From Nannochloropsis salina CCMP1776 (Eukaryota > Sar > Eustigmatophyceae > Eustigmatales > Monodopsidaceae): DNA of 64,000 bases. The stretch is taken from NCBI GenBank assembly GCA_004565275.1, contig SDOX01000008.1:465327-529326 (forward strand), read 5' to 3'. Positions within the stretch are counted from its first letter, which is position 1, and the number at the start of each line of letters is the position of its first letter. Below the pieces are notes generated by a model. That model saw only the letters and a list, made by a program, of their open reading frames with translations, did not search any database and was not told the DNA's origin. Made by a program: the position numbers and the translations under genes. Positions 22,320 through 33,249 of this stretch are shown here, piece by piece.

Positions 22320-23992
22320 ATGGACGTCACTAGCTCCAAAGGCAGCCAGCTTCCTCGTCGGTATAAATGCAAATATGAAGGATGCGGTAAAGCATTTACC
22401 AAGGTACGCCTGCAAATATTTCTTCTTGGACAACCAGAGGCGGGACATGCGACGCGCGATTGACCTCCATCGTTGCTTTGACACTGTGAATAGAGCCCCA
22501 CTCACACCTAATCTTCACTGTCGCCCTGATCCTACACTCGATATCCCTTGAACAGTCCTCGAATCTTGTACAGCACGTCCGAATACACACGGGCGAGCGT
22601 CCTTTTCCATGCAAGTACCCCGGATGTGGCAAAAATTTCCGGCAAAGTGGAAATCTGACCAAACACATGCGCTCCCACGAGCATTCCCACCTTCGCTGGA
22701 AACGCAACACGAAAGACAAGCCTTTTCGATGCACGTACATAGGCTGCGAGAAGTCCTTTACTGCTAAGAGCTCCCTCAAGATCCATATAGCGCAGCATGA
22801 GGAGGTAATGGGGGAGCCGGGAGCCCCCGCGATGGGGACACCCACGCGCCCCAGCCTGCCTCAAGGCCACCACTTGGCGAGAACGACGGGGGACGGGGGC
22901 ATGCCGGGTTCGAGCCGGGTCGGGGTCACGGGTGGACAAGACTTTCACGGCGTGGCCCAGCAGCACTACCCTCGACAGCACCAAGTGTCTTCGGCTGTCA
23001 CTGCCTACCATGGTTCCCACACGATGCCCACCTCCTGCCCGCCGGTTATGTGCCACCACGGAGGGTGCAAAGCCGTGTTTCCTTCCGCGCATGCCCTCAT
23101 GCACCACACGCTGCTAAGCTGTCCGGTCCTGATGGCGGATCACGAGCACATCCGTCGCTTGCTCAAGGAGGCCGTCCATCTTCTCTCGGATCACTGCCTC
23201 AACACCCCCGCCATTGCTCATTTTGTGCAGAGAGCCCAGGAGGTTGATTCCCGACACAGGGCGGCCGCTCGTCAAGTACAGCAGAAGCAGCAGCAGCAGC
23301 AGCAGGGAGGGGCAATTTTGGCCGAAGAGGATGACGAGGAAGAGGAGGACGAGGAGGAAGAGGACGAAGAGGAAATGGAGGAGGGGGACGAGGAAGGGGC
23401 GGAGAGCGACCAGTCGCCGCGCCACCCCCGCGAGCACGGCCAAGCCAACAAGCAGGTCCACCATCCAGAGCACAGGGATGGGTACGCGGATCCTCGTCAC
23501 CAACATCAGGCCCATGCCCCGCGGGCGGGGGCGGGCAGCCACATGCAATGGGAACGGGCGGGGAGTCAGCAGCAGCAGCTCAGCCACAAGCAGCAGCATC
23601 CACACCGGCTAGCCCTGCCAATGACCGTTATCACGCCTGGGTCGTACTCCCAGCCGCAGGGCACCAGAAGGGAGCTAACCTTGCAGTCCACGGGCAGCGC
23701 CCCGGACTTGGGGGTGATCAAGGCAGACATGACGGACGACATGGGGGTTGGCTTCTCCTTCACCATGACACCGCATGGGACCTTGACGGGGAGCAGCCGA
23801 TTCAACGGCTTCGAGAACGCGGATGCCCAGCCTTCCCTGCTGACGCCGGGGGCCAATAGCCTCATGTCTCCCAGCTTGGCCTTCGACTTTCCCTCCTCGA
23901 CAAACGAGGCCACTACAGAAGGGATGCCTCCACAGGCACTGGCTATCTTTTCTCCGAGCCAGGGGGCCTTTGTCTTTCCGGAACGGTACTGA
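22320..23992 (+). CDS. TFIIIA-type C2H2 zinc-finger protein (two exons)
   Basis: Exon 1, 22320-22403 (28 codons), ends inside the first finger (YKCKYEGCGKAFTK). A 152-nt intron (GTACGC...AACAG) follows, and exon 2 (22556-23992) resumes with SSNLVQHVRIHTGERP, completing a canonical C2H2 finger. Total is about 506 aa. Finger 2 is FPCKYPGCGKNF...HMRSH, finger 3 is FRCTYIGCEKSF...HIAQH, and a degenerate fourth is CHHGGCKAVF...HHTLLSC. The Cys-x4-Cys spacing and the conserved linker are typical of TFIIIA/YY1/ZAP1-like DNA-binding factors. The C-terminal half is low complexity: a poly-Gln run (~23281-23306), a long Asp/Glu tract (~23320-23400) and His/Gln-rich sequence, suggestive of an activation or interaction domain. 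A nuclear transcription factor is likely; targets are unknown. The short first exon is strongly supported because it supplies the missing Cys pair. Confidence 0.87.
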
Positions 23993-25518
23993 GTTCGAGG
24001 GGAGCTACAAAGAGATGGGGGCGAAAGAGGGTATACAGGGAAAAGCAGACGACAGGGATCGCGTCTTCGGGGCCCCTATTTTAGGATAAGGAAATTCACG
24101 AAAGAATGGGGTGCGCTATGAGGAGGCTGAAAAGGGAGTCAGACGTGGAAATTGATGAGTACATAAAGTACAGTCAGACATTGGCCACAGAATAGAGGTG
24201 GAGCGAAGGACCTGAATGAGGATGGATGCCTCTACCTCGGAGAGCACCGCGCATCCACGCGTGGCCGGGAGATCAATGAAATTTTTTTGAAGGGTGTGGT
24301 GATCAGATTTAAATGAGGTTTTCGCCTGGTGTTCTTCTTACGGTCGTAATTTCCTGTAATCTTAGGAGTGAGAGCATGGTGGAGACGACGAGGGGGCATT
24401 GTTTGATTTTGGAAAACGGCGAGGGATTTGCCACAAGCTGACGTGGACACGGGCCACGGTAAATATTGGGGATGGTTGGGGAGGTTTCTATCTTTTCGAA
24501 AGAACTTGGTTGGTGTGGTTGGCCAAAAGCGGCATGAAGCCTACAAGTGTGTTCCCTTGAAACCCGCAGGAAAAAGCGCACGCTACCAAATCGGGCGGGA
24601 CGTGAAATGGGGGGAAAAGAGCTAAAAGGGACACGCGAAACGGACCATGTGTGTCTCATATTGAAAACTTGATGTTATAACTAGCTTAGACTACTGAGCT
24701 GAAATGCGGAGTAACATGCTCTTCAGAGCCTCTTTTATTTTTAAAGCTTAGCCAAAAAATTTAGACGACTCCCACAGGGCAAGAGCAATTTTAGCTTTCA
24801 CACGTTCTACTCTACACCCCAATAACCATCTGACCCCGCATCTCTCTTATAAAAATATGTGCCTGATAATGGTTGCAATGCTCCCACTCACATTCCGAAT
24901 CCCCCCATATCACTCCCTACGTGATACACCACCTCGTCTAGAAGCGCGGTGTTCACCCGCAGAGAATCTTTCGCAACGTGGTCCTTCCGCTGAACGCCAA
25001 GAGGTTAATTTAATGAGGACTCGCATCGCGCAACGAAGGCGCAGGGGTCGTCGAAAGCTCTCTGACCTTGTCGAAGATCTAGAACCGCCATGGCTATAGC
25101 ATGTCACGTCACTCTCTAATCAAAAGCACGCGTGCTATTGATTCCCACATGGGCCGGGGGTAGTACGTGGCCCTTGCCAAGGCGCTGGCGCGCTCGCTCA
25201 GGGAGGTCAGGGGCCTGGACTGTCCGCTGAGAGGCGACAGAATGGGTGAACAGAGACGCCCGGAAGTAGTTCATGCTAAATCATGCTCTATAGTTTGCGC
25301 TTACTTCCCGAATTTTACAGTTTTTGGCCGCTGTACAGCAATATTGCAAGGAAGTGGGCATTGCTTTGGCCACGAGCAGAGCATGCACAAGCGAGAGGTG
25401 GATGAATCCCCGACACTGCTCGACCAGGGCCGCAATTTTCATTAGTCTTTGCCACTGCACACGCCTCTTCGCTTGTAAATAGCTCATTCTAGCACTTGAA
25501 GGAAAACAAAAGCCAAGA
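23993..25518. other. 1.5-kb intergenic region
   Basis: Between two co-directional zinc-finger-type genes. Only short frames are present (largest 116 codons at 24309-24659, minus, unrecognised). The 3' UTR of the left gene and the promoter of the right gene are expected. No RNA gene, repeat or mobile element is seen. Confidence 0.4.
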
Positions 25519-28359
25519 ATGAGCGCGACATTTCCAGTCATCCTTTCAACTGGTGCCGGCGGCCAAGATGGCAGTTGTCCTTCTCCCCCGCCCGCATCTG
25601 CTTCTTCCTCCACAGACAGGTATGTAAGCCGAAGAAAAAGTTTATTAAAGTCCTTGTGTTTGAATGTCATGTGCTCGACGCTCCAATTATCCGTTGGGCT
25701 GCTTGTGTTCAACTCAACCCTTTTCGCATTACTAAAGATACGCATGCGCCGAGCAGCATCCCCATAACAAGACATGTATCACCCCCATGCCAACCGACAA
25801 CACACCGCGCATACCATCCCTCTTCACAACACCACAGAATTTCGAATGCGCCTGCTATTACTTCTCCCGTTATGGTACTTGAGACTATTACTGAGAAGAC
25901 AAATGGAAATGCGCCCTTGGACAGCGTGCTGGAAGGCCTCCTCTCCCTCCGCTCCCCCGCCTTGCCTCTCATGCCGGGGCCCATGGTTATTTTACGGCGC
26001 GAAAATATGGAGCAAGTCACTGTACCTGTGACTAATACAAGTGGCAATGGTGGCGTGGAGCAAAGTGGAGGTCCTGTCTCGGCGTCCGCCCCGATCCTCA
26101 TGACCACTGCGCCTGCTGATGCCGGCCTGGCTCAAGCCTTTCGCCAGAGCGACGCGACCACGGCCGACCGTGATCAGAACTGTTATCTGTTCAAGGACCC
26201 CTCTATTCTTGCTGCACCATTTCCTCCTCCTTTTCCACCTCCGCTTCCTCCAGCACCATCGTCCTTCCCCACGGCTACCTTCCCACGACCAGCCCTCCCG
26301 CGTCAAACTCAGCCTACCTTCCTCCCCCATCCAGAGCCCGCAAGCCCCATCCAAATCACGGTGCTACCCAGTCGTAACATGAAACGGACCAACACAGACG
26401 TGGAGGACCCGTGTCCCTCCCCGCGTCCTCCTCCTCATTCTCCTTTCTTCTCCTCCCCTCCTCCCCGACTTCCTCCCTTTTCCGCCACACCACATTCCCA
26501 CTTCCATGGGCATTCAATCGCCCCTGACAATGCCGCCTTTATGACTCATGCGGCTGCCGGCGCCGCTGAAAGCGGCAAGATACAGGCAGAGAAGCTCCTG
26601 GTTTCGATCCCGACAGAATCCCTGGATCCGTCCTCAGTGATCGCCTCCGACCCCGCCCAGGCCCGGCGCCTGGCCCTCACGGCTGCACGAGCGGCCTCGA
26701 TTTCGACAAGTCTACGGGAGGGCGGGGGAGAGGAAGGGGATGAAGGGGAGGAGGCTGGCTCACGTCAAATCATCAACCAGCAGGTTGCCTTAGTGCCCTC
26801 TCAGACCTCCACCATCTTGAGCCAAAACCAGGAATCTCGCGTCAAAAACCTGGAGAAAATCCCCCCCGAAGCTGTTCGAGCCTTGGAGGCGACGTTGTCG
26901 GCCATTCCCGCCTGGGGGGTGAGGATTACGAAGGAGAAGCTGGAGGCTTTGGGGGGAAGGGTGCTGGGCTCGCCGGTGCTCATGGAGGGGGAGCGGTCAG
27001 AGCAGGTGGTAGACTACGCCCCCAAGAATTATCACATCCAGTGTCGACATTGCGGGAAGAACTTCCTGGGGAAGAACGCATTGAGGTGAGGGGGAAGGAA
27101 GGGGGAAAAGGGGGCTGGGGGGCTTTTGACTTTCCATGAGCCGGCTGGGGCAGAGGATGCTGAAGTATACTGGCTTTCCCTCCTTGCTATCATTTTCCAA
27201 TTTTCTTGCAGAAATTTTGAGCTACACGCAATCTTTTGGACTTTGTACCGCAGTCATCCTGCCATAGTCCGAGTCGGACACGCCGCTGCCTCTGCGGCTG
27301 CGGCGGCCATGGGACTTCAATGGGCGAGAGTGAGCCATGCAGAGGGAGGCGGCGCAAATGCTGGCATGGGTTGTGCTCACGGAGACATGCCCGGCAGCAT
27401 GAGCGAAAGTGGTGGGCTCACCTGTAGTTCTGATGCCAATGCAGGGAAACAGAATATGGATGGGGCGGTCAGGGCGGCGGCCCAGGTGTTTGAGGGTCAC
27501 CATCAGCTGAATTACCCATGCAACAGCGTGGCGCGGGACGTCGTTGTCTTTATGGAGGCTCGAAAACCCGTGCTGTGCAACAACCAGAAGAAAATATTCA
27601 TGCTGCGGGGCAATCTCCACCATGATACGAGCCTCTTCCAAAACCGGGCCTGGCTCCAGATACCGGCCAGCAAAACGTGGGAGAGTTGCAAGTACGTGGG
27701 GGGGAGGGGGAATCGACGACCGCGGGGATTGGAAACCATGCAGTGGGGTACGTCATCCCCTACCCTTGATCACTGATCGATCGCGTCATTGTCGTGTCGT
27801 CCTTTTCCACCCACCAGGCTCGCCGATCCTACCTCCCTTCAAGATGTCCTCTGGTGCAGAGGAGGGAAAGCTCTAGAGGCCTATGAAACCCTGCGCTCCC
27901 ACATTTTTGCCTGGCACGACTCGGGCGTGTTTACGTCTTGCAATCACTGCAAGCGGGTCTATCAGAATACACGCGCTTTTCTCGGACACGGGTAAGGCCG
28001 CAAATTGGGACAAATGGGAGACATTGACGTTCAGTAAATCAAATTAAAGAGAAAGTGTGAAGTTTTCAGCTTTGGCTGGGTTTGTGATGGACAAGAGCCG
28101 GCAAAACTCTCACTTACGCACCTCTTTCCATGTTGCCGGGGCGATAAATAGGTGTGTAAAAAAGAGTCCAATTGGAATGCCCGCTGATGCTCAAAAAGAC
28201 GACACCGCCGTTGCCTCCTGTTCGCAATCGATGATGTCCTTTCTTGAGGTATCCCCGGATTTTGCGCAGCTCTTTTATCAACTCCGTTCACTTCCTTCCG
28301 AGAGGAGAGAAGAGGTATTTGACCGGGTGAGCAAGCGCCTCAGGTCCACAAATGTGTGA
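25519..28359 (+). CDS. Five-exon orphan with Pro-rich region and C2H2-like knuckles
   Basis: Proposed exons are 25519-25619, 25838-27085, 27212-27691, 27818-27991 and 28152-28359 (introns 218, 126, 126 and 160 nt). All four introns are GT-AG and in phase 2, and the summed length is 2211 nt (736 aa), an exact multiple of three. The product begins MSATFPVILSTGAGG. It has a long Pro/Ser/Phe-rich stretch (~residues 170-300), then a helical region. Next come two Cys-x2-Cys motifs: QCRHCGKNF at the end of exon 2, and SCNHCKRVYQNTRAFLGH in exon 4, the latter with the C-x2-C-x12-H spacing of a zinc finger. The C-terminus is helical (DFAQLFYQLRSLP). I recognise no family. A nucleic-acid-binding or chromatin role is possible but only inferred. 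Exons 2-5 are better supported than exon 1. Confidence 0.62.
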
Positions 28360-29411
28360 GGGTATGGGCGGGGCACAGTGGTGGGTGAAAGATATGTACA
28401 AATACGTTGCAAAAGCTAAGAGATAAGATGGGCTAAGAGCGCTCTACATCCTTCGTCATGGAGCGGGCTCCGAGCCTAGGAAGTGTCCGATTTGATTGGA
28501 TCAATTGGAGGCGGTGTTTGATGACAAAGGCAGATAAATGAGTGCAAGATATATCGTCATGTGGCCCGGACATTACGTGTGATAGATTGCTGCGTTGAGC
28601 GTCCATCGAGAAGGTTGAACGGGAGAGAAGAAAGGGCGTTAAGCTGCAGAAGGTCAATGACTCCACACACCTACGAGATTCCCCCCCGCGAATTCTGGCG
28701 ATGGAACCACGAAAGTCGAGAGAGATAAAAAGCTTACGAGGCGATATATCGCGAAATAGAAGCGATCTGCCAAGCGGCAGAGTGATTCCAGATGAAGAAG
28801 TGGCAAGATGGGGAGGAACCAAATCTGCGTGAAACCTCTCCTGGTCTGTCGCTTTAAATTACAACACACAGCGTGGAAGTGCGGGCGGCGGGTGTACAGA
28901 TGCAGTGGAAATAGACGAAATTACAAGGGGCTTTGCAGAAAGAAAAGAGGCGCAAGATCTTGGAATAGGTGCAAAGCGTTACTTCTCAGATCCATCAGCA
29001 TAATCGGTGTTTTTGGCAGGGACAGGCGCATGTCGGATGGTATTTGCGTTGAAAGGAAAAGCAAAGAAGTCATCAAAGATTAGCCAACGCCTGACAGTGC
29101 GACACAGCTTTTACCGTTTACATTAGATTCAAAATGACTCGGATGGTTCAGAATCTGATGCCCGCTCTCGCGCACACCCCATCTCACCTACTTGATCAAT
29201 TACAGCGATTTCTCGTCAATATCTAGTCCCTTTTCACAACGTAATCGGTTTCTTTCGCCCGTTTCTCTCAATAAATGCACGGAAATGCTGCGCCGTGCTG
29301 CGCGCGCATGTTTTACATTCGCGTGCCCGCATAGCCACACTTTCATTCCTATATGTAACAAAATCTTTTCGCTCATACGCGCAATAGTCATATCCAACTC
29401 ATCAACTCAAT
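28360..29411. other. Convergent intergenic region
   Basis: 1.05 kb between the orphan's stop and the CTL/PNS1 stop. A 129-codon minus-strand frame at 28433-28822 has no recognisable content. It is probably 3' UTR plus spacer. Confidence 0.4.
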
Positions 29412-31574
29412 TTACAATTCTGTTGCCGCCATTGCCTCGCTCCACGCTTTGTCCATCCCTGCATACAACTCTGGTGCACTTTTTTGCAAGACATCCTTCG
29501 CGTCAGCCCAACACACGAAGACTGTAGCTACAGCCGAGTCCACGATGCTCAAGACAATTGCACAGACGAGTAACCCGACCATAAATCCCACCCCTGCCAA
29601 CACGGCCTTATATCCTCCATCCAATCCAAATGCCATGGCAAATCCGTACCCAACGAGAGCGATCAAGACCGCCGCACCGAATGACAGGAATGTAAATACA
29701 TTCGAAACGAGTTGATCATTGATCAGAACCGTGAGTCCCTTGCTCTTGAACAAAGCAAAGGCGTCTCTCCCGCTTTCTACGAAGGACGTGCCATACATGG
29801 CTACGTATGTGAAAGCGTACCGATTAAAGTACGTCGCGATGCTATCCACCAGCCTCAAAAGGCAGCTGGCAACGCAGGTACACGCGTTGTTCTTCGATTT
29901 TTGCATCTCAAGAAGCACTTGATGCGCAGCACGAATAATAGAGAGGAAAAGAGCGCCAAAGCAGATAGAGCCGAAGGAGGTGGTAACAGCCCGCTTGAAG
30001 CTCGGCCACGTGGCTCCTTGTCTCACACCTAGCATAATTTTAAAAAAATAACGACCGGAAAAGCTCAAGCACTACTGCTGTCAAGACATACAAAGATCGT
30101 GACACCGATTCCCCTGCAACCAGGCTTGCGAACCCCTCCACACTCCTTCTCTCTCCTCCTTCCCTTTCCCTTTGTTTACCGTACCTGTAAACCACCACTC
30201 CGCTACAACACCCGATGTAGTACAGTGCACAATATACTGAAGGACCACGGACCCCCAGAACATGGAGACCAAGAGCAAGAAGAGGATAAACCCCGGTCCT
30301 GACGACACGTGGCACCGACCCAAGGCTGTGGTCGTTTCTCCCTCCTCGGCCCCGTTGTGGCTGCACACGCAGACGTACGAGTCGTGCAGATAAGAAAAAT
30401 CAGTTTCGCATTCGAATTCTCCGTATGTGTTCCCGCCTTGCGTAACTGTGAAGCCTTTCTGCGGGAGGAGGGCCCCCACCAGGGCCAATGTCCACACGAA
30501 TTGCCACACAAGCTGGCAAAAAACAACCAAAAATGAAACCAGAACTGGCCCTGAGGCATGTCCGATCGCTTGCGTTGCAACGTGAAGATTTTCCGAGGCG
30601 AAAGCAATCCGGTTTCGGACAAGTCGGTAGTAGCAAAGTCCCAGGGCCGCGAATATGCAGCTTAGAATGAAAAGCCAGAGCTGGCTAGCTAGCATGGCCG
30701 CGACGGCGACGACAATTTGCACGGCGATGGTGGCAATGAGCGCTCCCCGGATGAGAGCGCGGGCATGGTGAAGGACGCACTTGAGGGTCAGGTAGCTCAA
30801 GACAGCCGCCCCCAGCGTGCAGACCGTGCCCCCGGTCGTCAAGGCTACCAACGAGGAGTTTTGCACGCTCTGGACGTCAGCTTGCATGGCGTTGTCCCGG
30901 GCATCGACGTCTTTCTCCAGCAACGGTAGGCCCCAGTCGAAGGCCAGCCAGAAGATGATGGCCAGGTGGGCGATGAAGAGGAACGTGGCCCACACGTCTT
31001 GGTAGGGCGTCGCCGCTGGCTCCACCTCCCCCTCGGACCCTGCCACGGTCGTTGCCCCGTCTTGGACGCTTGTCGAAAGCTTGCCGATGGATATCTGTTT
31101 TCCGAACAGGTTAGACGAGCTTTGCCTGGTCATTTTCTTGGCTGGATCCACGAAGGCTGGCCGTCCCCCCTCCCATTTCGCTTCCCCTCCCCACTTCCAG
31201 TACGGATCCACGGCGTTCGTGTGTAGATCATAGGCCTCCACATTATACGCTCCATTGCTATTTACTTCTCCCACGTAGCTATCCTCCCCCATGTCATGCA
31301 TGCTGCTTGCAGTACTCTCTCCTGCTACTATTGCGGGCAGTCCGGACGGGCTGAGAGTGCCAGGACCGGCCGATTGGTGTAGCTGCTGAGATTCGGTATT
31401 TGAGCCCATTTGAGCATCTTCACGTTGGTGCATGCGGTTCCTATATCCATTTTGATGCGTTGAAGTGGATGATTGTTGATGATGCTGCTCCTGTGAGTGG
31501 CCTTCATGCGTTGCCTGAGAATCGTAGACGGGGTAAGGACTGGGTACAGAAAGACCATTGGTGGTCTGATCCAT
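29412..31574 (-). CDS. Choline-transporter-like protein, CTL/SLC44/PNS1 family (two exons)
   Basis: The start ATG is at 31574. Exon 1 is 31574-30185. The intron is 30184-30029 (156 nt, donor GTACGG, acceptor GCTAG). Exon 2 is 30028-29412. The join is in phase 1 and total length is 668 aa. About 190 N-terminal residues are hydrophilic, Gln/His/Ser-rich and cytosolic. They precede a set of about ten membrane helices beginning at VWATFLFIAHLAIIFWLAF. Family signatures are visible: GVVAEWWFTG immediately before the splice, and the CTL hallmark WPSFKRAVTTSFGSICFGALFLSIIRA right after it, then a late pair of helices (FTFLSFGAAVLIALVGYGFAMAF, GVGFMVGLLVCAIVLSIVDS). The family moves choline or ethanolamine, or acts in membrane lipid homeostasis. 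The substrate here is not determinable. It is divergent with RPA3. Confidence 0.88.
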
Positions 31575-32582
31575 GTATTACAAGGATTGGAGCGTTTCTC
31601 GTACTCTGGGTAGACCCAACGCTCGTCAACTGTCGTCTTTCGATTGTAAATGTGTGGTAATGACGGAAGGTAAGATGACGCAAAGGTGAGGTTGGGAGGA
31701 GGCTTCAGTATGAGATTGATTCATCACCCTTAAGAGGATAAATCCGGGATACGTTCATACAAATCCTTGAAAAATAGTTGTACTCGATCACCTGCAGTAT
31801 TTCTCCAAGTTTTTCGTCCACTGACGATTGGTTCCAGATGCCACGAATCAAGCCTGAATCCCACCCCGCATTATCGCATCTCACCTCTCACCTCGGGCAT
31901 TGCACATTCCGCACTCTCTCTTGCCTTTTTCATCCCGGCAGGTTTTTAGGGCGGTCAATCTCTGTCAGGCACATTTTTTCAATTAAAAGGCAACATGAGA
32001 GTGACGCGCTATGTTCGCGCCGGGGCTTCGTGGCCTAGATCTAAGTCCCCCCAAATATGTTGTCGCCTTGACCGAAAAGCCCTTTAGTCCGACCTCAACC
32101 ACACGTGGACAGGACTGCGGTCGGTCGGTCCTCGTAATTATATCAAGCCAATTTTTGAGCACTGCTAGCTTAAATTTGTGCCGCACCGGTATTGAAATGA
32201 TTTAAAATATAATTATTCACCATACTAGGCCCTTGAAGTATTTTTTAATGCTATCATAAAGTCATAATATCTGAATAGCCGACGGATGGGGAGGGCTGGA
32301 AGATTTGCTCGAGGCGGCAAACGCCAAAGAGCGAGATGCGCGGTCTCCGCCCCCTTCGTCCCGTCGGGGGGGGGGCGAGGTTCTTTCTGCCTTCTGGTGT
32401 GTCCATGCCGACACGAAATACGATGGGTGGAAAGCTTGATCCTCCAATCTGGCAATTTATAATGTGATTGTCGTTGCTCAAAAGTAAGCTCTGTATCTCA
32501 ACAATGCTCCGCGCGCCTTCTTTGGGTCACCGACTCTCTCTCTATCTCTCCTCACAGAAAACTTGCCACAATTGTGTCTGCA
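31575..32582. promoter_or_regulatory. Divergent intergenic region (CTL / RPA3)
   Basis: 1.0 kb between outward-facing genes. Immediately before RPA3, positions ~32534-32557 form a long CT tract ending in CACAG. This resembles a 3' splice site and suggests an intron in the RPA3 5' leader. A G11-type run lies near 32368-32378. No other structure is assigned. Confidence 0.45.
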
Positions 32583-32912
32583 ATGGACTCTCAATTACAA
32601 AGCGCACCAAGGATTGATGCGGCAGATCTCCAACAATACCAAGGCCAAGTAGTGCGCGTAATCGGCAAGGTGGAGCAAGGACAGCATCCGGTAGCTGTAC
32701 TCGGGTGTGGGCAGGACGCGTCGATTCGAGTACAAGTTAAAATGGCCCCCGGTAATCAGTACAACACGGCATTTGTTGAAGTCATGGGGAGAGTCAGTTC
32801 TGATGCTTTGGAAGAAATTCTAAGTTATGACATAGGGGATACTTTTGATTTGGGCAATTATCAACAACTCTTATCTTTTAGTGCGGGTCAGTACCGTCCG
32901 CTCTTTGCGTAG
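32583..32912 (+). CDS. RPA3: Replication protein A 14-kDa subunit (RPA3)
   Basis: 109 residues from the ATG at 32583 (an in-frame GTG at 32574 is less likely). The protein is a single small OB-fold: APRIDAADLQQYQGQVVRVIGKVEQ, then VEVMGRVSSDAL, GDTFDLGNYQQLLSF and a short C-terminal helix. The order and spacing follow human RPA3 ([42 protein letters not shown]), and length is close to the family's ~120 aa. RPA3 is the core trimerisation subunit of the ssDNA-binding RPA complex in replication and repair. The pyrimidine tract and CAG just upstream suggest an untranslated or short coding exon further 5'. It is convergent with the large F-box/ARM-like gene. Confidence 0.85.
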   Translation: MDSQLQSAPRIDAADLQQYQGQVVRVIGKVEQGQHPVAVLGCGQDASIRVQVKMAPGNQYNTAFVEVMGRVSSDALEEILSYDIGDTFDLGNYQQLLSFSAGQYRPLFA

Positions 32913-33249
32913 AGTCGGGGTAACCAGAGGACATGGCATGTAGACAAGCACGTTCATTTTCATATACGTGGGCAACGAAGGAGAGATGTCTGGTGGTAGA
33001 GTGGTAGAGCAAAAGAGGAAAGCATGACATGAACTGTAGGGAGTCGGGAAAACAAATTTGCGAACAAACCACGTAAACAAAGAAGCTGGTCAAGAAGTCG
33101 CCGTGAATCCTTTGATAGACGCGAATACGGGCAAGCGGACAAGAACTTGTCCTCATTTTTTTCAGCTGTGTGGTATGATTGGCAAGTGAGGTCCAAATCT
33201 CTGATTGGGCCTCATGAAGCCTCGTGTCGTAACGCTTGTGTCGCTCCTT
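32913..33249. other. Convergent intergenic region
   Basis: 337 bp between the RPA3 stop and the stop of the 1555-residue gene. Only short frames are present; it presumably holds both 3' UTRs. Confidence 0.45.

Noticed and set aside
22532-23605. Minus-strand and alternate frames over the C2H2 gene
   Set aside because: The zinc fingers and poly-Gln/Asp-Glu tracts read correctly only in the chosen plus-strand frame.
25281-25775. 164-codon minus-strand frame near the start of the five-exon gene
   Set aside because: It overlaps the proposed first exon and intron and shows no family features.
31983-32186. 67-codon minus-strand frame in the CTL/RPA3 gap
   Set aside because: Short, basic and unrecognised, with no splice-consistent extension.
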